DNA of 64,000 nt from Pseudochrobactrum saccharolyticum (GTDB taxonomy: Bacteria > Pseudomonadota > Alphaproteobacteria > Rhizobiales > Rhizobiaceae), in the NCBI RefSeq assembly GCF_008801715.1, contig NZ_VZPG01000001.1, forward strand, positions 992,001-1,056,000, read 5' to 3'. The first letter of the stretch is position 1. Every line of letters starts with the position of its first letter. The translations under genes were made by a program, and so were the position numbers. Below are positions 35,416-43,793 of this stretch, piece after piece. The notes below the pieces were generated by a model. The model saw only the letters and a list, made by a program, of their open reading frames with translations. It ran no database searches and was not told the DNA's origin.

Positions 35416-37899
35416 TCAAGTCCCGCGTGGTTTGGCACGCCGAGTGGGATCCGCCTCTGCGGGATTTTCCGGCCAGACATGGCGGGGATAACGGCCGCGC
35501 ATATCGGTGCGCACATCGGCCCATGAGCCTTTCCAGAAATTCGGCAAATCGCGGGTGATCTGGATCGGCCTATGTGCCGGAGATAGTAGCTCCAGCAGCA
35601 GCGGCACCGTATCGCGGGCAATGGAAGGATGCGTCGTCAGACCGAACAATTCCTGCACCCTCACGGCAATCACCGGCTCATCGCCTTCATAATTAATCGC
35701 GATATTGGAACCGGTCGGAACAGTAAAATGTGTTGGTGCCAGCGTATCAATCTGCCGTTGCAGATCAAACGGTACGAGAGAGCGCAGGCCATTCATCAAA
35801 GCAGTTTGACTGATTTTATCGAGCCGCGCCTCACCAGTCAGAAACGGCAGCAACCAGTCTTCCAATGTTGCCAGCAGATGCTCATCATCCATCGACGGCC
35901 ATGACTCACCAAGCCCGCGATAAAGCCAGCCAAGGCGACGGCGCAGCGTTAAAGAAGACTTGTCCCAAGGCAGAATATCCAAACCATATTGGCGCACAGC
36001 CTGAATAACACCCAAATCGGCGGCCTCTCCTGATGGTGTCGCTAAATTTTTCTCCGACAGAGTTATAGCTCCCAGCCGCACCGCTTCACGGGCACGCAGA
36101 GCTTTGCGTTCAGGGTCATAGATGATCTGTTGTCCGCCCTCGATCTGGCTCACCAAACTCTTGCGGATATCCTCTTCACTCACCTCAGCGGCAGAGAGAA
36201 TACGCTGCGCCCCCGCCCGTCCGGTCAGATCAGCAACCACCAGCCACTGCACGCGGGAGAGATGCTGGCTGGCATCCAGCTCACCACCGCGCCCATTGGC
36301 CAGAATAAACTGTCCACCATTGCCACGCGCTTTGGCCACGCGATCCGGAAAAGCATCCAGCAGCAGACGCCCCGCGTGGACTTCTTCTTTGTTTTGCGCA
36401 TTGGCTGCTGGCAAATCTTTAATCAGCGAGCGTGCCAGTCCGCGTGCCTTTTGCGCACGATCACCACGATCCCGGCGAAAACGGGAAAGCCGCGCATCGA
36501 GATCAACATCATTACCGCCAAGGCCGCGCTCGGTCATCAGCACGGCAAGCTCTGCCGCCTGCAATGCCTCGCCGCGATTGGCAGCCTCTGCCACCATATG
36601 CGCCAGTCGCACCGGCAAAGCCAGTTTCCTGATCTGCTCGCCGGATGTTGTCAGCCGCCCGTCTGCATCCAGTGCGCCAAGCCGTTTCAGCAAGGTCGCC
36701 GCTTCTTTCAGACTGGCCGCTGAGGGTTGATCGAGCAAACGCAAGTCGCTGACATTTTGCACACCCCATGCTGCACAATCGAGCAGCAGCGACGACAAAT
36801 CAGCTTCCAGAATTTCCGGTGTGGTAAAGCGTGGCAGAGAAGATGTTTGCCCCTCATGCCAGAGCCGGATCGCTATACCGGATTGGGTTCGTCCTGCACG
36901 TCCTGCCCGCTGGGTAATCGCCGCCTGCGATGCACGCACGGTTTCCAGCCGTGTCAGGCCGGTTGCCGGTTCAAAACGCGGCTGACGCGATAACCCGCTG
37001 TCGATCACCACCCGCACACCGTCGATAGTGATCGAAGTTTCCGCAATCGAAGTTGCCAGCACCACTTTACGCATGCCTTCCGGTGCCGGTTTGATCGCCG
37101 CATCCTGATCGCGCCCGTCCATAGCACCATAAAGCGGGCAGAGCATCACATGCTCGCCAACGCGCCCCTCCAGTGCACGGACTGTGCGCTCAATCTCGCC
37201 CTGACCGGGTAGGAAGCACAGCAGGCTCCCCTGTTCATCCGCCAGAACGGCACGAATTGTCCGCGCCATAGCATCTTCAATCCGCTCATCGGTTTTGCGT
37301 TCCTGATAGCGGATTTCAACCGGAAAACTGCGGCCTTCACTCTCCACCACCGGCGCATTATCGAGCAGTTCCGCCACCCGCGCACCGTCAAGCGTTGCCG
37401 ACATCACCAGAATTTTGAGATCGGGGCGCAAGGCTCCCTGCACGTCCAGAGCCAGCGCCAATCCGAAATCAGCATCCAGACTGCGCTCATGGAATTCATC
37501 AAACAGCACCGCGCAGATACCGGATAATTCCGGATCATCAAGGATCATGCGGGCGAACACGCCTTCCGTCACCACCAGAATTTGCGTCTGTGCATTATAG
37601 CGGCTGTCGAGGCGCATCCGGTAGCCGACCGTTTTGCCAACCTCTTCGCCCAGCAGGCGTGCCATTTGCGTGGCTGCTGCACGTGCTGCCAGCCTGCGCG
37701 GTTCCAGTACGATAATCCGCCCACCATTGCGCCAGTCTGCCTGTAAAAGATGCAGCGGCACCAAAGTCGTCTTACCCGCACCGGGCGGCGCAACCAGAAC
37801 GGCAGAACCGCCAGTCTGCAAGGCATGATCCAATTGCGGCAGCGCCTCACGAACAGGCAAAAGCGGAAGGGATGAAACGGACTGCTGAGGCAAAGACAA
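35416..37899 (-). CDS. hrpB: ATP-dependent DEAH-type helicase HrpB
   Basis: The 827-residue helicase has motif I VAPPGAGKTTLVPLHLL, motif II LFDEFHERSLDADFG (DEFH), motif III MSATLDG, motif V VLATSIAETSITIDGV and motif VI QRAGRAGRTQSG. The C-terminal HrpB-specific domain ends in LPNFWKGSWADVRTDMRGRYPRHVWPENP without its middle being disrupted. The only plausible start is TTG at 37899, with AGG just upstream. The cellular role of HrpB is poorly defined. Confidence 0.93.
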   Translation of the reverse strand: MSLPQQSVSSLPLLPVREALPQLDHALQTGGSAVLVAPPGAGKTTLVPLHLLQADWRNGGRIIVLEPRRLAARAAATQMARLLGEEVGKTVGYRMRLDSRYNAQTQILVVTEGVFARMILDDPELSGICAVLFDEFHERSLDADFGLALALDVQGALRPDLKILVMSATLDGARVAELLDNAPVVESEGRSFPVEIRYQERKTDERIEDAMARTIRAVLADEQGSLLCFLPGQGEIERTVRALEGRVGEHVMLCPLYGAMDGRDQDAAIKPAPEGMRKVVLATSIAETSITIDGVRVVIDSGLSRQPRFEPATGLTRLETVRASQAAITQRAGRAGRTQSGIAIRLWHEGQTSSLPRFTTPEILEADLSSLLLDCAAWGVQNVSDLRLLDQPSAASLKEAATLLKRLGALDADGRLTTSGEQIRKLALPVRLAHMVAEAANRGEALQAAELAVLMTERGLGGNDVDLDARLSRFRRDRGDRAQKARGLARSLIKDLPAANAQNKEEVHAGRLLLDAFPDRVAKARGNGGQFILANGRGGELDASQHLSRVQWLVVADLTGRAGAQRILSAAEVSEEDIRKSLVSQIEGGQQIIYDPERKALRAREAVRLGAITLSEKNLATPSGEAADLGVIQAVRQYGLDILPWDKSSLTLRRRLGWLYRGLGESWPSMDDEHLLATLEDWLLPFLTGEARLDKISQTALMNGLRSLVPFDLQRQIDTLAPTHFTVPTGSNIAINYEGDEPVIAVRVQELFGLTTHPSIARDTVPLLLELLSPAHRPIQITRDLPNFWKGSWADVRTDMRGRYPRHVWPENPAEADPTRRAKPRGT

Positions 37900-37987
37900 C
37901 GCACCTGATAAATGATTCTGATTGCTGCGAATTATAAACAGCCGCGTTATGCTTTACTATTCTTGAGGAGCAGATATGGCACATCAA

Positions 37988-38016
37988 TTGACATACTCCC
38001 CCATAGTATATATTTT
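37988..38016 (+). promoter_or_regulatory. frm operon promoter with FrmR-type operator
   Basis: The -35 TTGACA (37988-37993) and -10 TATTTT (38011-38016) are exactly 17 nt apart. The spacer contains TACT-CCCCC-ATAGTA (37994-38008), an AT-flanked C/G tract of the kind bound by RcnR/FrmR-group CsoR-family repressors. The frmR ATG is at 38044, so the repressor probably controls its own operon. Confidence 0.8.
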
Positions 38017-38043
38017 CATCATAACGATCAGCAACGGAAAACT

Positions 38044-38325
38044 ATGCCCCACTCACCGGAAGCCAAGAAACGCGTCATGACACGCCTGCGCCGCATCAAA
38101 GGTCAGGCGGAAGCGCTGGAGCGCGCGGTTGAGGAAGGCACAGAATGCGGTGCGCTTTTACAGCAGCTTGCCGCCATGCGTGGTGCCGCTACCGGCCTGA
38201 TGGCTGAAGTTATGGAAAGCCATTTAAAAGAGACCTTCCAACAGCCGCAGAAAGCCCTGTCTCCGGCTGAAATGGATACAGAAATCGACCAGCTTATGCG
38301 GATTATCCGCTCTTATCTGAAATAA
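38044..38325 (+). CDS. frmR: Formaldehyde-responsive repressor FrmR (CsoR/RcnR family)
   Basis: The 93-residue all-helical repressor starts MPHSPEAKKRVMTRLRRIKGQ. The residues needed for formaldehyde sensing in E. coli FrmR are all present: Pro2, Cys35 (GTECGALL) and His60 (MESHLKE). Formaldehyde crosslinks Pro2 to Cys35 of a neighbouring subunit and releases DNA. The ATG at 38044 is required to place Pro2 correctly. The operator sits in the promoter just upstream, and the glutathione-formaldehyde genes follow. Confidence 0.93.
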   Translation: MPHSPEAKKRVMTRLRRIKGQAEALERAVEEGTECGALLQQLAAMRGAATGLMAEVMESHLKETFQQPQKALSPAEMDTEIDQLMRIIRSYLK

Positions 38326-38354
38326 AAGACCACTGACTTAAGAGGAACAAAGCC

Positions 38355-39467
38355 ATGAAATCGCGCGCAGCCGTTGCCTGGGAGGCCAATAAGCCCCTCA
38401 CTATTGAAACAATTGAAATCGGTGGTCCGAAAGCCGGTGAAGTTCTGGTGGAAGTAATGGCAACGGGTGTATGCCACACCGACGCCTATACGCTGTCCGG
38501 CCTTGATTCAGAAGGCAAGTTTCCGGCCATTCTCGGCCATGAAGGTGCAGGTATCGTGCGCGAAGTCGGTGCCGGTGTTACCACGCTGCGTCCGGGCGAC
38601 CATGTGATCCCGCTTTACACACCGGAATGCCGTTCGTGCAAAACCTGCCTGTCGCAGCGTTCCAATCTCTGCACCTCGATCCGCGCAACGCAGGGTCAGG
38701 GTCTGATGCCGGATCGCACCACTCGCTTCTCCTGCGACGGCGGCGAAATCTTCCATTATATGGGCTGCTCAACATTCTCGAACTTCACCGTTCTGCCGGA
38801 AATCGCGCTGGCCAAAGTGCGTGAAGATGCGCCTTTCGACAAGATCTGCTATATCGGCTGCGGTGTCACCACCGGTATCGGCGCTGTGATTTATACCGCC
38901 AAAGTGCGTCCGGGTTCGAATGTTGTGGTATTCGGCCTCGGCGGTATCGGCCTCAACGTTATTCAGGGTGCCCGCATGGTTGGTGCCGATAAGATCATCG
39001 GCGTTGATATTAATCCGGCCAAAGTGGAAATGGCGAAGAAATTCGGCATGACCGACTTCATCAATCCGCGTGAAATCGGCAATGACAAGGTGGTACAGGC
39101 CATTCAGGATCTGACCGATGGCGGTGCTGACTATTCCTTTGACGCCACAGGCAATACCGATGTGATGCGTCAGGCACTGGAATGCTGCCATCGCGGCTGG
39201 GGTGAAAGCATCATCATCGGTGTGGCTGAAGCAGGTAAAGAAATCGCCACCCGTCCGTTCCAGCTGGTCACCGGCCGCGTCTGGAAAGGCACAGCATTCG
39301 GCGGCGCACGTGGTCGTACCGATGTACCGAAAATCGTTGACTGGTATATGGAAGGCAAGATCAATATTGATGATCTGATCACCCATAAAATGCCGCTTGA
39401 TGAGATCAACACCGCGTTTGATCTGATGCATGAAGGCAAGTCGATCCGTTCGGTGATTACATTCTGA
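38355..39467 (+). CDS. frmA: S-(hydroxymethyl)glutathione dehydrogenase (class III ADH)
   Basis: The 370-residue zinc alcohol dehydrogenase oxidises the glutathione-formaldehyde adduct to S-formylglutathione. It has the catalytic-zinc segment [17 protein letters not shown] and [15 protein letters not shown], the structural-zinc cysteines [15 protein letters not shown], and the NAD-binding [20 protein letters not shown]. Length and sequence are those of class III enzymes. AGAGGAAC precedes the ATG. It lies 29 nt after frmR, and its stop overlaps the next start by one base. Confidence 0.96.
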   Translation: MKSRAAVAWEANKPLTIETIEIGGPKAGEVLVEVMATGVCHTDAYTLSGLDSEGKFPAILGHEGAGIVREVGAGVTTLRPGDHVIPLYTPECRSCKTCLSQRSNLCTSIRATQGQGLMPDRTTRFSCDGGEIFHYMGCSTFSNFTVLPEIALAKVREDAPFDKICYIGCGVTTGIGAVIYTAKVRPGSNVVVFGLGGIGLNVIQGARMVGADKIIGVDINPAKVEMAKKFGMTDFINPREIGNDKVVQAIQDLTDGGADYSFDATGNTDVMRQALECCHRGWGESIIIGVAEAGKEIATRPFQLVTGRVWKGTAFGGARGRTDVPKIVDWYMEGKINIDDLITHKMPLDEINTAFDLMHEGKSIRSVITF

Positions 39468-39934
39468 TGAAACAGTTTGTTTCCCGCTGGAACGAAATCG
39501 ACGATCTGACACCACGCGCACTCTATGCAATGCTGAAGCTGCGCATGGATGTGTTCATCGTCGAGCAGAATTGCGCTTTTGCAGAAATTGACGGCAAGGA
39601 TATTGGTGCATTTCACCTGAGCATTCTTGATGGTGAGGAACTCGCGGCAACGCTGCGGGTTCTGCCACCGGAAGAGAATGAAGCATTAAAAATCGGCCGT
39701 GTTGTGGTAGCGCCAAACTATCGGGGCTACAAACTCGGCCAGCGCCTGATGCAGGAAGCTGTTGATTTTGCGCAAGCACGCTTTCCTGACCAGCCAATTG
39801 AGCTGGGCGGACAAAGCCATTTGCAGAAATTCTACGGTTCTTTTGGTTTTGTCGCCATTTCCGAAGAATATCTGGAAGACGGCATTCCGCATATCGACAT
39901 GCGTCTGGAACCGGCAAACGGAGCCTCTGTATGA
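39467..39934 (+). CDS. ElaA-like GNAT acetyltransferase
   Basis: The 155-residue protein matches the ElaA family: LYAMLKLRMDVFIVEQNC near the start and IGRVVVAPNYRGYKLGQRLM, the acetyl-CoA pyrophosphate-binding region of GNAT proteins, followed by GGQSHLQKFYGSFGFVAI. The substrate is unknown. The start codon overlaps the frmA stop (TGATG), so translation is coupled. Its presence inside a formaldehyde operon is unusual. Confidence 0.85.
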   Translation: MKQFVSRWNEIDDLTPRALYAMLKLRMDVFIVEQNCAFAEIDGKDIGAFHLSILDGEELAATLRVLPPEENEALKIGRVVVAPNYRGYKLGQRLMQEAVDFAQARFPDQPIELGGQSHLQKFYGSFGFVAISEEYLEDGIPHIDMRLEPANGASV

Positions 39935-40593
39935 ATTTTCTGCTGCGCCGTCATATGTCCTTCTATATTGCAGCGGCATGCGGCGCGGCAGTCTTTCTGA
40001 TCTGCCGGGTTTTCTCCCTTTCACCGGCACCGGTAATTGCGGTCAATTGTTTCTTCATTCTCTATCTGCTCATGGCTTTAAGAGCCTTGCCGCATTTAAG
40101 TTCAGCTTACTTGAAGAAACATGCTGCAAGCACTGACGAGCCGGTCTGGATTATTTTTCTGGTCACGTTTGCGACTGTGATTTCCTCCATCACCTCGCTG
40201 TTCATTCTGATAAATCAGCAGCAACAACAGCATGATCTGTTCACATTTGCAGCGACACTGGCAGCGGTGCCGCTTGGCTGGTTTACCATTCATATGATGA
40301 CAGCCCTGCATTATGCGCATCTGTATTGGGAACCTGATCAGACCGCGCTCAAAGACGGAAGCTCAGGACGCAAACATAAAGGCGGCTTTGAATTTCCGAA
40401 CACGCCGGAGCCCTCCGGTTATGACTTTGTCTATTTTGCTTATGTGATAGGCATGACCGCACAAACCTCCGATACCAGCGTCACGACACCGGCCATGCGC
40501 AAGGTCACTCTGCTGCACAGTATCGTTTCCTTTTTCTTCAATACCGTACTTGTGGCCGCAGCCGTCAATGTTGCTGTGGCTCTGGGGAGTTAG
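39931..40593 (+). CDS. DUF1345 integral membrane protein
   Basis: The 220-residue membrane protein has four to five hydrophobic helices (about residues 8-28, 32-50, 72-95, 102-125 and 195-218). It carries the DUF1345 signature region HYAHLYWEPDQ followed by FPNTPEPSGYDFVYFAYVIGMTAQTSD. The function of the family is unknown. It overlaps the ElaA-like gene by 4 nt and ends 3 nt before fghA, so it is a true member of the operon. Confidence 0.85.
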   Translation: MNFLLRRHMSFYIAAACGAAVFLICRVFSLSPAPVIAVNCFFILYLLMALRALPHLSSAYLKKHAASTDEPVWIIFLVTFATVISSITSLFILINQQQQQHDLFTFAATLAAVPLGWFTIHMMTALHYAHLYWEPDQTALKDGSSGRKHKGGFEFPNTPEPSGYDFVYFAYVIGMTAQTSDTSVTTPAMRKVTLLHSIVSFFFNTVLVAAAVNVAVALGS

Positions 40594-40596
40594 TTC

Positions 40597-41427
40597 ATGG
40601 AAATCATTTCAAAGGCAAAAGCCTTCGGCGGCACTCAGGGCGTCTATCGTCATAAAAGTGAGGCCTGCCAGTGTGATATGACTTTTGCTTTGTTCCTGCC
40701 ACCGCAGGCAGAACACGGCCCTGTGCCTGTTCTCTGGTATCTCTCCGGCCTGACCTGCACACATCAGAATGTGATGGATAAAGGTGAATATCGCCGTCTT
40801 GCCGCCGAGCTTGGCATTGCTATTCTCTGCCCTGATACCAGCCCGCGTGGCGACGACGTGCCGGATGAACCGGATAACTGGCAGTTCGGCAAAGGCGCAG
40901 GCTTCTATCTCGATGCCACAGAAGCGCCTTTTGCCAAAAACTATCAGATGTACAGTTATATTACGGAAGAACTGACAGAACTGGTGGCTCAGGAATTCCC
41001 GTTGGATATGTCCCGTCAGGCAATTACCGGCCACTCCATGGGCGGTCATGGGGCAATCACCATTGCTCTGAAAAATCCTGAGCGTTTTAAATCTGTCTCC
41101 GCTTTTGCACCGATTGCCCAGCCTTCTACTGCCGGATGGTCAAAGCCTGCCTTTGAGAAATATCTCGGGCACGATCAGAGTGCATGGCGCACTTATGACA
41201 CAACCGCGCTGATTGAAGACGGTCACCGGATTGAAAGCCTGCTGGTCGATCAGGGCACAGCGGACAGTTTTCTGGATGATGGTCTGCGCCCGTGGCTGTT
41301 GCAGGAAGCCTGTGCCAAGGCGGCCATTCCGCTCACATTGAGTATGCGGGAAGGCTATGACCATTCCTATTATTTCATCTCAACCTTTATGGATGAGCAC
41401 TTACGCTGGCACGCTGCCCGCCTGTGA
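40597..41427 (+). CDS. fghA: S-formylglutathione hydrolase
   Basis: The 276-residue alpha/beta hydrolase cleaves S-formylglutathione to formate and glutathione, completing formaldehyde detoxification. The nucleophile elbow is ITGHSMGGHGAI (Ser near residue 149); the Asp and His of the triad lie in VDQGTADSFLDDGL and REGYDHSYYFI. The start is 3 nt after the DUF1345 stop, closing the frmR-frmA-elaA-DUF1345-fghA operon. Confidence 0.95.
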   Translation: MEIISKAKAFGGTQGVYRHKSEACQCDMTFALFLPPQAEHGPVPVLWYLSGLTCTHQNVMDKGEYRRLAAELGIAILCPDTSPRGDDVPDEPDNWQFGKGAGFYLDATEAPFAKNYQMYSYITEELTELVAQEFPLDMSRQAITGHSMGGHGAITIALKNPERFKSVSAFAPIAQPSTAGWSKPAFEKYLGHDQSAWRTYDTTALIEDGHRIESLLVDQGTADSFLDDGLRPWLLQEACAKAAIPLTLSMREGYDHSYYFISTFMDEHLRWHAARL

Positions 41428-41429
41428 TA

Positions 41430-41535
41430 TTTCGGTTTTAACGGTCTGCAAATGGCGCGTTTCTGCGCTTCCGGTGCTCATGTACTAAAGTACACTGCGC
41501 GCCGGTTCTCGAACCACACCATTTTCGTCACATCA
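41430..41535. repeat. Long palindromic element, copy B (downstream of fghA)
   Basis: This copy is the inverted relative of 35300-35411. It is centred on GTACTAAAGTAC (41482-41493), with arms TTTCTGCGCTTCCGGTGCTC and GCGCGCCGGTTCTCG, and shares the outer TCTGCAAATGGC and CACCATTTTCG. It lies between convergent fghA and the P450 gene, where no other terminator is visible, and may end transcription from one or both sides. Confidence 0.75.
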
Positions 41536-41569
41536 AAAACGGAATATGTGTCATGTGCCGCGCTGAATT

Positions 41570-42997
41570 TCAGCGCGGCGTCACCTTCATCAGCAAACCG
41601 TTTTTAGGCTGAGTGGTCAGTTTCTGTACCGGCCATGGCTTCGCATTTCCCACCATATCAAAACGATGCTTTGACAACAGAACCGCCAGAGCAATCACCG
41701 CTTCCTGCATAGCAAAACTGCCGCCGATACACACACGCGGGCCTGCACCAAATGGCAGATATTGAAAACGGTCGATCTTATCGCGGTTTTGCGGATGGAA
41801 CCGCGCCGGAATAAATGCCTCTGGATTATCCCAGTATTTCCGGTGCCGGTGGATTGTCCACGGCATCACGATCACCGCCGTACCTGCCGGAATTTTCAGG
41901 TCGCCAAACTGATCATCCGCAAGCGCCTCACGGTTGATCGACGGTGCAGGCGGATAAAGCCGCATCGCCTCCTCAAAAGCGGCGCGGGTCAGAGGAAGCT
42001 TTTCCAGCCATTGATGCGGCGGTAAATCCTTGCCTTCACCATTCATGAATGCATCAATTTCCGCCTCAACAACAGCACGTTCCTGCGCATCCTGCGCCAG
42101 AAGATAAAGCGTCCAGCCAAGGGCACGGGCAGTCGTTTCATGCCCTGCACCGATAAAGGTAATCAGATTATCCTCAATCTCATCCCGCGACAGACCATCC
42201 GGTTTTTCAGCGGAGGTTTCCGTCTGCAATAACAGTGTCAGGAAATCATTCGGCACGGCTTCACCACGATCCATCCGCTCTTTGCGCAGCTGAATCGTCT
42301 CCGCCACAATGGAACGGAAAAAGCCTAATGAACGGCGGCCACGCAATTGTGTCAGGCGCGGCAGCCACTCAGGCGCACCAAGCAGGTCAAACGGATCAAC
42401 CCGCCCCATCGTTTCAAACAGCCGGTCTGTCTGGCGGGCAAATTCCTTCGGATCACCGGCAATCTCGCCGGAAAATAATGTCTCTGCCAGAATATCATAG
42501 GTCAGCAATGTCATATCCCGCGACACATCTGTCACTGTGCCTGATATGCGATAGCGGTTGGTGAAGGTCTGTGCGCTTTTCAGCATGGCATCGGCGAAGC
42601 CGTGAATATGACGCGGTGTGAACACCGGTGCCATAGCTTTGCGTGAACGCCGCCATGTGGAGCCTTCGGCGGTCAGCAACCCGTCACGCAGGATCGGGCG
42701 CAACACGCGTTGACGGATGGTGCCCATCGGATAGTTTTGCGGATTTTCCACTAAAACATGACGGATCAGCGCCGGATCATTGGCGATAATCGTATGCATA
42801 CCGAGCCAGCTTACCTCAACCCACGGCTCATTATAGGAAGGCTCGCCCCAAAGCTCTAACGGATTACGATAGACAATCCGCATCAGCTCCAGCCGCCCGA
42901 CCGGATCTTTTCGCGGAACCGGTGCCGGTGGCACAAAAGGGTGCTTTGCCGGAATTGCACCGGCATTTGAAAGTGAAGATCGTAGCAATTCAGTCAT
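41570..42997 (-). CDS. Cytochrome P450
   Basis: The 475-residue haem monooxygenase has the I-helix oxygen-activation motif FIGAGHETTARAL, the K-helix Glu-X-X-Arg in EEAMRLYPPAP, and the haem-binding FGAGPRVCIGG with axial Cys423. The sequence resembles fatty-acid or terpenoid hydroxylases of the CYP102/CYP4-like bacterial group, but no substrate can be named. I chose the ATG at 42997, with AGGA 7 nt upstream, over the ATG at 43024. No ferredoxin or reductase gene lies nearby, so redox partners must be encoded elsewhere. Confidence 0.92.
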   Translation of the reverse strand: MTELLRSSLSNAGAIPAKHPFVPPAPVPRKDPVGRLELMRIVYRNPLELWGEPSYNEPWVEVSWLGMHTIIANDPALIRHVLVENPQNYPMGTIRQRVLRPILRDGLLTAEGSTWRRSRKAMAPVFTPRHIHGFADAMLKSAQTFTNRYRISGTVTDVSRDMTLLTYDILAETLFSGEIAGDPKEFARQTDRLFETMGRVDPFDLLGAPEWLPRLTQLRGRRSLGFFRSIVAETIQLRKERMDRGEAVPNDFLTLLLQTETSAEKPDGLSRDEIEDNLITFIGAGHETTARALGWTLYLLAQDAQERAVVEAEIDAFMNGEGKDLPPHQWLEKLPLTRAAFEEAMRLYPPAPSINREALADDQFGDLKIPAGTAVIVMPWTIHRHRKYWDNPEAFIPARFHPQNRDKIDRFQYLPFGAGPRVCIGGSFAMQEAVIALAVLLSKHRFDMVGNAKPWPVQKLTTQPKNGLLMKVTPR

Positions 42998-43334
42998 GAT
43001 GCCATCCTGAAAATGTTTCATCATGCTGTTCTGGTATCAGCCTTGTGCCCCCCATATGCATGCCGCAGTTAAATGGCTTCATTCAACGTCCGCAAGCATG
43101 CATCACTCAAGAATCCAGAGCGTACACAGCAAGTTGAATGCGCTGCAAAGGCTCTGGCAGCACCGGAAACAGCGACTACCTCAAACAGATATAGGAAAGA
43201 CAATAAGGCAAAACAGCGATCCCGCAAATTTTGCCGTAATTATCTGACATGAAACTTGGAACGCGCACTGGTCAAGGTTGTCCCGCCTGCCTATATGTGC
43301 TGTTAACTTCAGAGAAATATGAAAGCCCGCTTCC
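42998..43334. other. Divergent intergenic region, P450 and copper genes
   Basis: This 337-nt region contains no credible gene. It must hold promoters for the P450 gene and for the copper pair. A weak dyad, CTTG-N14-CAAG at 43255-43276, lies where a MerR-type metal regulator might bind, but it does not fit the CueR consensus well. Confidence 0.45.
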
Positions 43335-43724
43335 GTGTCATCCGTAATCAACAGCATTATCAGCCTGCCATACCGGCTTATGCTGTTTCTGCTTGCGTTC
43401 ATGATGCTGCAGTTTTGTGCCTTTCAGATGTCTGCACAGGCTTACACACCTGTTATGCCACTTGCAGCCGAAATTACACATGTTGCGCCGGCGCATGAAA
43501 CAACGGATCACGGGCAGCACAATAAAGCGCCGGAAACCGGCCAGCATCACAGCACCAAGGGCATGGCCTGTGCAGTCAGCGGCTGTGTTATGCCTGTTCC
43601 TGCAGCACCGGTTATGGCACAAATTGATGCCTTTCCGCGCGCACTAAGCGCGCCCTATATGCAGGTCTTACACGGACTGCCGCCTGCCCTTTCCGATCGC
43701 CCTCCCATTTCTGTTTGTGCCTGA
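43335..43724 (+). CDS. Small secreted His/Met/Cys-containing protein, possible copper-binding
   Basis: The 129-residue protein has an N-terminal signal or membrane segment (about residues 14-35, LMLFLLAFMMLQFCAFQMSAQA) and a short secreted part. That part contains a His-rich stretch (HETTDHGQHNKAPETGQHH), then MACAVSGCVMPV with a Cys-X4-Cys pair. I know no firm family; the composition recalls CopL-type copper-inducible proteins. The start is GTG at 43335 without a clear Shine-Dalgarno. It lies 69 nt upstream of the multicopper oxidase gene, which supports a copper role by context only. Confidence 0.6.
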   Translation: MSSVINSIISLPYRLMLFLLAFMMLQFCAFQMSAQAYTPVMPLAAEITHVAPAHETTDHGQHNKAPETGQHHSTKGMACAVSGCVMPVPAAPVMAQIDAFPRALSAPYMQVLHGLPPALSDRPPISVCA

Positions 43725-43793
43725 AAATCACAATGCACCGCGCTGACCTTCGGCGCAGGTGATAATATTTTCTGACATAAACGGAGTATTCCG

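Noticed and set aside
43255-43276. CTTG-N14-CAAG dyad upstream of the copper genes as a CueR/HmrR operator
   Set aside because: The arms do not match the ACCTTCC/GGAAGGT-type consensus, and no -35/-10 pair with a 19-nt spacer is visible around it.
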